Shown piece after piece: positions 16,880-25,014 of a stretch of DNA of 64,000 nucleotides; position 1 is the stretch's first letter; every line of letters starts with the position of its first letter. The stretch is taken from contig JANXLV010000061.1 of assembly GCA_025355005.1 (NCBI GenBank), positions 1-64,000 of the forward strand. Reading direction: 5' to 3'. The position numbers and the translations under genes are program-made. Below the pieces are notes generated by a model. That model was not told where the DNA came from. It did not search any database and saw only the letters and a list, made by a program, of their open reading frames with translations. The stretch comes from Myxococcales bacterium. Lineage in GTDB: Bacteria > Myxococcota_A > Polyangia > Polyangiales > Polyangiaceae.

Positions 16880-19009
16880 ATGAGGCAAGCTTCCTCACGG
16901 CGTTCTGCGGCGCTCGTATGCGTTCTCGGGATCGTCGCGTGCACCACCAGCCATGCGGGGGGTGACGCGAGCGAGGCCGCCGAGAACGCCGGGTCTTCTG
17001 GCATCCCAGGGCCGCTGGGAGATATCGACGGCGTCCCCACGAGTGCATCGTGTGTCCTTCCCGACGCGCCGCCGAATCCCGTGAAGTCGGTCCGCGTGGC
17101 ACGCGCGCTCACCTTCACGCGTCCCACGAGCCTCGCGATCGCCGCGGGCGGCCGCACGTTCGTCGTGGAGCAGCAGGGTCGCATCAAGACGTTCTCGGGT
17201 GACGACGCGACCACCGCCACCACCACGCTCGACATCGCGTCGCGCGTGAAGTCGGACGACATCGAGTCGGGCCTCCTCGGCATCGCGCTGTCTCCGAAGT
17301 TCGCGACAACGGGAGAGCTCTTTTACACGTTCATCACGAACGAGAGCGGCAACGAGTCCTGGGCGCTCGAGCGCGTGAAGACGGACGGCGCGGTCGCGGA
17401 CCCGAGCACCATCGAGCGCGTCCTCACCATTCCCGACTATCATGGCCACCTCTACGGCGCGTGGATCGCATTCGGCGCTGATGGGATGTTGTATGCGTCC
17501 ACCGGTGAGGGTGACGAATCCGAGCAGAGCTACCGCGCGCAGAACAAGGGCGACCTGCACGGAAAGCTGCTCCGGATCGACGTGCTGGGTGCGCGACCTT
17601 ACACCGTGCCTGCCGACAACCCGTTCGTGGGCGTGCCCGGGGTGCGGCCCGAGCTCTGGGCGTACGGGTTCCGCAATCCGTGGAAGTTCGGCTTCGACTC
17701 GAAGGACGGCACGCTGTTCGTCTCCGACGTCGGCGCGTACACCCGCGAGGAGGTGAACGTCGTCGCCAAGGGAAAGAACTACGGCTGGAACGTGATGGAG
17801 GGCACGACGTGCTTCAACGCGGACACGTGCGATGCGTCGCAGATCGTGCCGCCCGCGTTCGAGTACCAGCACAACGAGTCCCTCGCGGTCGTCGCGGGTG
17901 TGGTGTACCGCGGCACCAAGATCCCGTCGCTCGAGGGCGCGTTCATCCATGCCGACTGGGCGATGAACTGGATTCGTGCTCTCGACCGGCAGGCGGACGG
18001 AACGTGGAAGACGCGCTTTTTGGACTGGGGGCGCTGGACGTCCGGCTTTGCCGAGGACCCCGTGTCGCGCGAGCTGTCACTCGTGGATTTCGTCGACGGT
18101 GGCGTGTACCGGCTCGAGGCGAACGCCGTGACGCCGATGCCGCCCACGCTGAGCGCCACGGGCTGCGGAGACGCGACCGATCTCTCGAAGGCGGCGAAGG
18201 GCTTTCTCGCCTACGACGTGAACATGCCGCTCTGGTCCGACGGTGCGGACAAGCGGCGCTTCTTCGCGCTGCCAGTGGGCGGACAGATCACCGTTCGCGA
18301 GCACGGGGCCTTCGACCTGCCTCCCGGGAGCGTCGCGTTCAAGAGCTTCTCGCTTGCAGGCAAGCCGATCGAGGTGCGCTTGCTCGTGCACCACAAGAGC
18401 GGCGAGTGGGCAGGCTACAGCTACATGGTCCGCGACGACGGCAGTGACGCAGATCTCGTCCCGGAGACAACGGACAAGAAGGTCGGCAATCAGACGTGGA
18501 CCTATCCGGGACGCTCGCAGTGCTTCGGGTGTCACAACAACAACGAGCACCGGACGCTGGGGCTGGAGACCGCGCAGCTCAACATGGGCTCGCCGAACCA
18601 GCTCGACGTGCTGTCCCGCGCGAACGCATTCGATCCGGTCCAAGAGCCCGCGAGCGCACTGCCGCGCCTCGCGAAGCGCGAAGATCCCGACAGCGACGAG
18701 TGGACGCGCGCGTACCTGCACGCCAACTGCGGAGTATGCCATCGCTCGCCGGGCATCCTCATCTCCGGGATGGACATGCGCTACTGGACCTCGTTCGCGG
18801 ACATGCGCCTCTGCAGGCCGCCGCTCGCGAGCCGCTACGGTGCAAAGGGCGACGTCTTCCAGCCAGGAGCCCCCGACGACAGCGTGCTCCTGACACGCGT
18901 CTCCCGCCGCGGCTCGGGTCAGATGCCGCCGCTCGCCTCCCACTCCGCGGACACGCTCGCCGTGAATCGCATCCACGACTGGATCGCGCGCACGAAGACG
19001 TGCCCCTGA
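16880..19009 (+). CDS. Glucose/sorbosone dehydrogenase-like lipoprotein with two haem c motifs
   Basis: The 709-residue protein has a lipoprotein signal (hydrophobic core, then IVAC with Cys21). Residues of about 75-410 form a six-bladed sugar-dehydrogenase (GSDH, PQQ-dependent Asd-type) propeller: TSLAIAAGGRTFVVEQQGRI, ESGLLGIALSP, ELWAYGFRNPWKFGFD. Residues of about 420-705 are a separate domain with CFGCH (near 553) and CGVCH (near 620), so two c-type haems may be attached. Known enzymes of this type oxidise aldose sugars in the periplasm and pass electrons on through cytochrome domains. It directly follows the glycan cluster and may be co-transcribed. Confidence 0.85.
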   Translation: MRQASSRRSAALVCVLGIVACTTSHAGGDASEAAENAGSSGIPGPLGDIDGVPTSASCVLPDAPPNPVKSVRVARALTFTRPTSLAIAAGGRTFVVEQQGRIKTFSGDDATTATTTLDIASRVKSDDIESGLLGIALSPKFATTGELFYTFITNESGNESWALERVKTDGAVADPSTIERVLTIPDYHGHLYGAWIAFGADGMLYASTGEGDESEQSYRAQNKGDLHGKLLRIDVLGARPYTVPADNPFVGVPGVRPELWAYGFRNPWKFGFDSKDGTLFVSDVGAYTREEVNVVAKGKNYGWNVMEGTTCFNADTCDASQIVPPAFEYQHNESLAVVAGVVYRGTKIPSLEGAFIHADWAMNWIRALDRQADGTWKTRFLDWGRWTSGFAEDPVSRELSLVDFVDGGVYRLEANAVTPMPPTLSATGCGDATDLSKAAKGFLAYDVNMPLWSDGADKRRFFALPVGGQITVREHGAFDLPPGSVAFKSFSLAGKPIEVRLLVHHKSGEWAGYSYMVRDDGSDADLVPETTDKKVGNQTWTYPGRSQCFGCHNNNEHRTLGLETAQLNMGSPNQLDVLSRANAFDPVQEPASALPRLAKREDPDSDEWTRAYLHANCGVCHRSPGILISGMDMRYWTSFADMRLCRPPLASRYGAKGDVFQPGAPDDSVLLTRVSRRGSGQMPPLASHSADTLAVNRIHDWIARTKTCP

Positions 19010-19202
19010 ATCTGTGGAGCTATTCGGTCTTCAGCTCGCGCGATGACGAGAGCGAGAACAGGCCCCACATCACGATGGGCGGAAGCACGGACGCCGCGCG
19101 GTCGACCACCACCGCCACCGCCGCGGTGGAGGGATCTGCGCCGCCAAGGGCCACGAGCATCGACGTGGCCGTGACGCCCACGGCGCCCTCCGGGAAGGGA
19201 GG

Positions 19203-19493
19203 ATCGAGAGGACCGCGCGCGTGCTTCTGACAACGGGTATGGGCAGACACTTCGCGGATGTCGTCACGGGAGATGACGTGGCGAACGGGAAGCCTGCGCC
19301 CGACGGCTATCGACGCATCGTCACCGAGCACGCGCTCGACCCGAAGAGCGCGCTCGTGATCGAGGACGTGGCATGTCTGCTGCCGCCGCAGGCGTGGATG
19401 CCGTGATGGTGCATGCAACAGCGCCGCTCTCCGCCGTCGCTGGCCACGTTCGCCACGCTCGCGGACCTCTGCGCGGCCCTCGCGGCGGGCTGA
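19203..19493 (+). pseudogene. Remnant of a HAD-superfamily (beta-phosphoglucomutase-like) hydrolase with two frameshifts
   Basis: Three overlapping frames together give the C-terminal half of a HAD-IA hydrolase. Frame 1 (about 19203-19370) reads LLTTGMGRHFADVVTGDDVA, then GKPAPDGY and SALVIEDVA. The expected Gly-rich continuation moves to another frame at 19373-19426 (AAAAGVDAVMVHATAP), and the last helix to a third frame (PSLATFATLADLCAALAAG) with stop at 19491. No single frame is intact and the N-terminal half with the catalytic Asp is not evident. The 5' limit is unclear. Confidence 0.65.
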
Positions 19494-19521
19494 GCATGGC
19501 GAACGCGCGCGGCTCGCTGAT

Positions 19522-22395
19522 TTAGCGCGGGCCTCTGCCGCCCGCGCCGCCGTCTGCGTTGCAGGCTGCGATCTCGGGGATGATGAGCACCGGCCGGAGG
19601 TCGTCGGGGGGCACGTCGGCCAGCGTGGCCATGGCCTTGGCGCACTCGTTCTCCGCCGCCAGCGTGATCGCCACGCCCACGGTACCGTTCAATCGCTGAA
19701 GCTCCTCTTCGCCGGTGATCTCGCGCCGCGCGTTCTGGCCATCCGAAAGCACCTTGAGCGCGGCCAGGAAATGCGTGCGCGCGGGCGCGAACTGCTTCTG
19801 TCCGAGCTCGGCCCAGCCGAGGCCCAGGTTGCCCTCGATGGGCGAGATCGGGAGCAGGCTCGTGAAGCGCTCGATGGCGACGCTCGTGTCGCCGTTCTGG
19901 AGCGCGAACTGCGCGGACCGCAGCGCGAGCGTCGGGTGGTTCTCGGACCGCGATGCCCGTGCCATGTACTCCTTGCCGCGGCTCACGTTCCGTAGCGACA
20001 TCTCGTACTCGGCGCGGTACGCGTCCACCTGGCCGCGGTTCGCCTCGAGGTCCTGCATCACCCGCTCGGGATCCGCATTGTCGGGTACGCCGTCGTCCTC
20101 GATGGGGCCGAACATGGCCTGGCCACGGGTCTTCCCACGCGCGGCATAGGTGAGGGAAATGCGGAAGCGGATGGCAGGCACATTCAGCAGCGGCAAGCGA
20201 TCCTGTCGCAAGGCGCCGGGGTACACGTTCGGTGCGAACTTGTCCTTGAGGGCGCCAAGATCGATCTCGAAGGTGGACCACGCGCCACGCGGCCCGGGGA
20301 TGACGACGTAGCGCGACCCTTCGGCGAGTCGGCCTTCGCCGGGCTCACCGCCCAGCAGCGCGAAGACGCGCTCCGAGCCGATGTACAGCATCACGCCGTA
20401 CCGCTCGTCGAAGGCAGGTGCGCGGTTGGCGTCGGGAGGAGGGAAGGCGGAGATGCGCACGCGCCCGCGGTAGAACGCGCTCTCCAGCGATACCTGGATG
20501 ACGTGGTCTTGCGCCGTGGCGTCGCCTTGTCGCGTGCGCGGTCCGGCCGTGGCCGCTGCGAAGCAGGTGGGCAAGATGGTGCAGAACTGGTGCCTGCGCG
20601 CCTCGGCGATCTGTTCGTCCGGATCCAGCGACAGCACGATCCCTGCGTGTTCGTCGTTGACGGCCGCGAATGCGCCGGGGCTTCCGTCCTCGGTCACGAA
20701 CCAGAACGTGGGCACGCCGTTCGCGATGTCCCAGTAGCGGAACGTGGGATTGGGGATCGCGTCGGGTGCGCGCTGCGACTTGTCCGCGCGGATCACGACG
20801 GTGCTGCGGGCGTCAGAGCCGACGTCGGTAACGGTGACGCGTGCGCCGGAGATCGCATCGAACTCGGAGGAACGATGGAGCGCCGAGATCGAGAATACGT
20901 CGGCCGCGCCAGGCGGAAGCTCGTGCGGGCCCTTGTCGATGCGCCACGGCAGCGGCTGGAAGTTCAGGCCCTGCACCCAGAAGCGTGGAGACACGGTCCG
21001 CCCCGTATTGTTCGTGAGCTTCACGTCCACGCGGATCGCGCGCTCGTCCATCGTGCGGATGGGACTCTGTATGACCATCCCGAGATCGTCGGCGTGCGCC
21101 CTTCCGAAGGCGATGCCGAAGACGATGAGCGCGCCGACGGCAGCGGCGGCAGCGAGCACGCGTCGTCGGGGAAATGGCAGCGAAGGGAGCTCTTTCGGCG
21201 GATTCGAGATCAGGTCGATCGCGAAGGGAAAGAAGTTGAAGAACCAGTAGGACGAGAGGCTCCGGTAGTTGAAGAAGAACGCGATGCTGGGTGCGATCCA
21301 GATCAGGTTCTTGTAGCGACGCTCCCTGGCGATCACTGCGATGAGCGCCACGTATACGCCCCAGAAGGCGACCGCGAACGCCCACTTCGGAAGAGCCAGG
21401 CCGGACTGGAAGACGAACGCGGAGGGACCGGCGCCGAACGGCACCATGTCGCGCAGGAGTGACTCCACGATGCCGTGGACCCAATCAGCGGGACCCCAGA
21501 TCACGAATGGCAAGTTGAACGCGAGCGCGACTGCGGCTGTCACACCGAAGAACCGCGGCAGCGTCCATCTGCGCTCTTCTTTGGGGCACTCGTGCCAGAG
21601 GCGCACCAGGATGAACGGCGCGATGAGCCACGCGTGTTGCTTGCACGCGCACGCCAGGCCGAAGAAGAGCGCGGGTGCCCACTTCCGTCCCCACGTCGCG
21701 ACCGCGGCGCAAAGGAACAGCGCCCAGATCGAGTCCGTCACACCACCAAGCGCAAAGCCGAGGAAATCCGGGTTCGCGACGAACGGGAGAAGGACGATCG
21801 CCCGGAGAGCCTTCGGTGTCCGGAAGTAGAGAATGCCCACGCACCCGACCACCGCGGCCGCATAGACGATGCGCGAATCCACATGAAGCGCGACGAACGG
21901 GACGAGCACGAGAAACGAGAGGCTTGGATATGCGAGCTTGTCGGACAGTCCGCCGTCACGCAGCGGTGTCTGGAGATCGCTCGGCAGATGATGGAGAGAG
22001 TAAGCGCCGTAGAGCGACTCGGCGTACGGGTTGCGGCCGCGCAAGAGGATGCGCGCGGCGTTGTCCATGAAGGCGTGGGCATCCGTGAGCCATCCATAGG
22101 GCGTGCGCGCGCGCGAAAGCGCGTCAGCGACGGAGTACGAGACGACGAAGAACGCGAAGAACGCGAACGCGGCACGACCGCGGAACGCGAACGAGGCGCG
22201 GCTGGAGACGCTCATCACCATCGCGCAGATCCCGAGCCCGTATCCGGTCACGTAGAGTGCGATGGCGGTGAGGCTGTCGCGAGGCAGCCCAAGCTGCTCG
22301 ATGTTGAGCGCGTACTTCCAGGAGAGCGCACCGAACACGAGCCACAGGATGCGGCCGTAGATCTCGCCGGGCGATTTCGCGGTCGCCTCGTCCAC
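19522..22395 (-). CDS. Very large GT-C-like membrane protein with C-terminal TPR region
   Basis: The 957-residue protein starts at GTG 22395, only 7 bp after the upstream stop. Residues of about 15-430 contain some twelve hydrophobic helices and a GT87/GT-C-like loop after helix 3 (TDAHAFMDNAARILLRGRNP, LAYPSLSFLVLVPFVAL, CKQHAWLIAPFILV). Residues of about 440-760 look like two beta-sandwich or carbohydrate-binding-like modules (VDVKLTNNTGRTVSPRFWV; WSTFEIDLGALKD). Residues of about 810-910 have TPR character (SAQFALQNGDTSVAIERF, GLGWAELGQKQFAPARTHF). It probably transfers a mannose-like sugar from a lipid donor; the extra domains are unusual. Confidence 0.75.
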   Translation of the reverse strand: MDEATAKSPGEIYGRILWLVFGALSWKYALNIEQLGLPRDSLTAIALYVTGYGLGICAMVMSVSSRASFAFRGRAAFAFFAFFVVSYSVADALSRARTPYGWLTDAHAFMDNAARILLRGRNPYAESLYGAYSLHHLPSDLQTPLRDGGLSDKLAYPSLSFLVLVPFVALHVDSRIVYAAAVVGCVGILYFRTPKALRAIVLLPFVANPDFLGFALGGVTDSIWALFLCAAVATWGRKWAPALFFGLACACKQHAWLIAPFILVRLWHECPKEERRWTLPRFFGVTAAVALAFNLPFVIWGPADWVHGIVESLLRDMVPFGAGPSAFVFQSGLALPKWAFAVAFWGVYVALIAVIARERRYKNLIWIAPSIAFFFNYRSLSSYWFFNFFPFAIDLISNPPKELPSLPFPRRRVLAAAAAVGALIVFGIAFGRAHADDLGMVIQSPIRTMDERAIRVDVKLTNNTGRTVSPRFWVQGLNFQPLPWRIDKGPHELPPGAADVFSISALHRSSEFDAISGARVTVTDVGSDARSTVVIRADKSQRAPDAIPNPTFRYWDIANGVPTFWFVTEDGSPGAFAAVNDEHAGIVLSLDPDEQIAEARRHQFCTILPTCFAAATAGPRTRQGDATAQDHVIQVSLESAFYRGRVRISAFPPPDANRAPAFDERYGVMLYIGSERVFALLGGEPGEGRLAEGSRYVVIPGPRGAWSTFEIDLGALKDKFAPNVYPGALRQDRLPLLNVPAIRFRISLTYAARGKTRGQAMFGPIEDDGVPDNADPERVMQDLEANRGQVDAYRAEYEMSLRNVSRGKEYMARASRSENHPTLALRSAQFALQNGDTSVAIERFTSLLPISPIEGNLGLGWAELGQKQFAPARTHFLAALKVLSDGQNARREITGEEELQRLNGTVGVAITLAAENECAKAMATLADVPPDDLRPVLIIPEIAACNADGGAGGRGPR

Positions 22396-22402
22396 TAGCG
22401 CT

Positions 22403-23542
22403 TCACTTGTTCTTCCTGGAGAGGTGCTGCTTCACGGCGTTCTGGATCGCCCCGCTGACGTCGCGGCTCTTCTCGAGCTTCTTCAGGTCCGACTCGCGCA
22501 TGAACGAGACCAGACGCGAGCCAAACACGAACGGCGTACGTGGGTTCGAAACCAGGTTCAGCTTCACCTGGTAGGCGCGCGTCCAGTCGCGGTCGCTCGC
22601 GATGATGCGGAGCACGTCCTCCGACGTGTTGCGGTTGGCGCTGATGCGCGTGACCTCGTTCTCGTTCATGCCGGGCGCCTTGATGGCGGCCTCGCGGACG
22701 ATGGGGTTCGGATCGCGGATGGCGAGCATGCGATCCTTCGAGTCCCCGAGGAGCGCACGGCGCACCTTCGCGCTGGTGTTCATCTCCTGGAAGGTGAGCA
22801 CGCGCTGGACCTGGGTCTCCTTGACCTTCTCCTCGCCCGTCTCCTCGTCGATCTCGTGCGTGTCCTCGTCGGTCGTCTTGTCGGACGCGGCGATCTCCTC
22901 GGCCTTCGCGAAGATGACGTCGTCGTAGGTGCGATCCTCGCTCGGCTCGGCGATGAGCTCGCCCTGGATCGCGGCGACGGCCTGCGCGAAGCCCGGGATG
23001 TTGAGCGTCATGTTGTTGCGCGCGGCGAGCTCGATCATGCGATCGGCGGTGCTCATGCGCGTCGCCTTGTTCATGTACAAGTTCTCGATGATCTCACCGC
23101 AGCGGAGCAAGCGCTCCTCGTTCGTGGAGATGAGCTCCGCGACGGCCTCGCTTGCATGCTTTGCGAGCTCCGCGACCGTGAGGTCGTGAAGGCGCGGGTG
23201 CATGATCACACGCTGAGCGATCTCGGGATTCGTCGCGTAGAACGGGGCTATCGCGTGGAGGGCACCAGGGTGCAGGTCGGACGCGAGCGCGCCGTTCAGC
23301 ACCGGCATCGGCAGCTTCGCGAGCGAGGTGCGCGCCGTCTCCGCGAGCGCGTCGTTCCCGAGCGAGATCACGACGCACACCGACAACGCTTCGTTCGGCT
23401 TCAGACCGGGCGCGATCGCCCTCGCGGCGAGGTTGCGCAGCGGCGGCGGGCCCGCCGGGTCAAGCAGCTTCTGGGCGACCGGCGACAACGTCGTTACGTC
23501 GATCGTGAACTGGTCGGGAGGTGATGCTTGGGGTTCAGACAT
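22403..23542 (-). CDS. Helical-repeat (HEAT/LRV-like) protein of unknown function
   Basis: The 379-residue cytoplasmic protein has no signal peptide or membrane helix. It consists of short alpha-helical repeats such as MPVLNGALASDLHPGALHAI, NPEIAQRVIMHPRL and DPNPIVREAAIKAPGMNENE, interrupted near residues 225-250 by an acidic segment (TTDEDTHEIDEETGEEKVK). The repeats resemble leucine-rich-variant or DUF2336-type repeats. A second protein of this kind is encoded at 48272. ATG 23542 has no strong ribosome site. It is the first gene of the unit leading into the large GT-C gene. Confidence 0.7.
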   Translation of the reverse strand: MSEPQASPPDQFTIDVTTLSPVAQKLLDPAGPPPLRNLAARAIAPGLKPNEALSVCVVISLGNDALAETARTSLAKLPMPVLNGALASDLHPGALHAIAPFYATNPEIAQRVIMHPRLHDLTVAELAKHASEAVAELISTNEERLLRCGEIIENLYMNKATRMSTADRMIELAARNNMTLNIPGFAQAVAAIQGELIAEPSEDRTYDDVIFAKAEEIAASDKTTDEDTHEIDEETGEEKVKETQVQRVLTFQEMNTSAKVRRALLGDSKDRMLAIRDPNPIVREAAIKAPGMNENEVTRISANRNTSEDVLRIIASDRDWTRAYQVKLNLVSNPRTPFVFGSRLVSFMRESDLKKLEKSRDVSGAIQNAVKQHLSRKNK

Positions 23543-23717
23543 GGGCCAACACCTACTTATCGCGTTTTCGGGGGTGCGCGCCGGAGAAAAAAGCGCTTCC
23601 GAGAGGGCGAAACGTGGTTACTCTGGACTCGTTGCGGTGTCTGCATTGTGTGCAGCCAGCGCTCCACTTGAGGCGTGAGTCCATCTAGCCAGGGACACTG
23701 GAGCAAGCGAGCAAACG

Positions 23718-25004
23718 ATGGGAGTAGTGAACTTCATCCAGAACGGCGTCCGCGAAATGATGATCGCGCGGCCGGATCCTTACAAGCAGCTCATCATCTA
23801 CAAGCATCCGAACCAGAACATCCCGATGTACTCGCAGCTCACCGTCGACATGGACGAGTGCGCGGTGTTCTTCCGGGACGGACGCCTCGGTGGACAAGGT
23901 GGACCGCAGACGGCGATCTTCCCGCCCGGTCGCCATACGCTGCAGACCCAGAACCTCCCCATCCTGAACCAGTTCGTGCAGGGCTTCACGGGCGGCAACG
24001 TGTTCATCGCGGAGGTGTTCTTCATCAAGACCACCCCGGTCCGCGGCGTGACCATGGGCGGCACTGTCGGTGAGTTCGAGGACCCGAAGACCAACATCCA
24101 GGTGCCGCTGCGCATCTTCGGTGAGTTCTCCGTCGTGGTCACGGACCCGGCGCGCTTCATCATCGACTACGCGGGTCAGGCCGGTCAGGGCGACAACGAG
24201 AGCGTCCTCAAGATCGTGCGCGACAAGTTCATGATGAGCGTGTCCACCGTCATGAGTGAGCTGTGCGAGGCCGACACCAAGGGCCTCATGAGCGTGCTGA
24301 ACAAGCGCGAGCAGCTCGCACAGGCGTTCATCGCCCGCGCGCCGAGCCTGAACGACATCGGCGTGCGCATCCTCGAAGTCACGCGCATCGAGCCGAACGT
24401 CCCGGACGAGTTCCTCGAGGAGCTTCGTGAGGCCCAGCGTGAGCTCGCCGATGCGAAGCGCGAGGTGAAGAAGAAGCAGATCGCTATCGAAGGAGCGGCC
24501 GCCGATGCCGCCGCCAAGCAGTACGAGCTCGATCAGAAGTACGGTCAGGACGCGCGCTACGTGCAGAACCTCGCGGGCAGCTATCAGGGCTTCGCCGCGG
24601 GTCAGGCCATGATCGGCGCCGGGCAGGGCATGGCGGACCACGGCGTGGGCGGCGGCATCGCCGGCGCCGGGATGCAGATGGCCGTGGGCATGAACATGGG
24701 AAATCAGATGGCGGGCGGAATGATGGGCCATCCAGCTGGCCCCGGTGCTCCGGTCGCGGGCGGCGCAGCTCCGCAGTTCAGTCCCGGCGGCGTGCTCGTG
24801 GTGTGCACGCAGTGCCAGGCCAAGCAGCCCGGCGGGAAGTTCTGCGCGGAGTGCGGCACGCCGCTCGCGCAGCCCAAGAAGTACTGCATCGGCTGCGGCG
24901 CGGAGCTCCTACCAGCGGCGAAGTTCTGCGCAGGGTGCGGCTCCCGTGCTGGTGCGCCTGCTGGTGGTCCCATCAGCGGCGCTGGCCCTGCTCCCGGCGG
25001 TTGA
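23718..25004 (+). CDS. SPFH-domain protein with double zinc ribbon
   Basis: The 428-residue protein has an N-terminal SPFH/YdjI-like domain (residues about 20-240; FIQNGVREMMIARPDPYKQL, FFRDGRLGGQGGPQTAIFPP). A coiled-coil stretch follows (EELREAQRELADAKREVKKK), then a Gly/Met-rich linker and two CxxC...CxxC ribbons (CTQCQ/CAECG and CIGCG/CAGCG). Related SPFH/virion-core proteins oligomerise, often at membranes. It lies 10 bp before the REC-PATAN gene on the same strand, which suggests a shared operon. It is divergent from the repeat protein at 22403. Confidence 0.85.
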   Translation: MGVVNFIQNGVREMMIARPDPYKQLIIYKHPNQNIPMYSQLTVDMDECAVFFRDGRLGGQGGPQTAIFPPGRHTLQTQNLPILNQFVQGFTGGNVFIAEVFFIKTTPVRGVTMGGTVGEFEDPKTNIQVPLRIFGEFSVVVTDPARFIIDYAGQAGQGDNESVLKIVRDKFMMSVSTVMSELCEADTKGLMSVLNKREQLAQAFIARAPSLNDIGVRILEVTRIEPNVPDEFLEELREAQRELADAKREVKKKQIAIEGAAADAAAKQYELDQKYGQDARYVQNLAGSYQGFAAGQAMIGAGQGMADHGVGGGIAGAGMQMAVGMNMGNQMAGGMMGHPAGPGAPVAGGAAPQFSPGGVLVVCTQCQAKQPGGKFCAECGTPLAQPKKYCIGCGAELLPAAKFCAGCGSRAGAPAGGPISGAGPAPGG

Positions 25005-25014
25005 CGGATAGACC

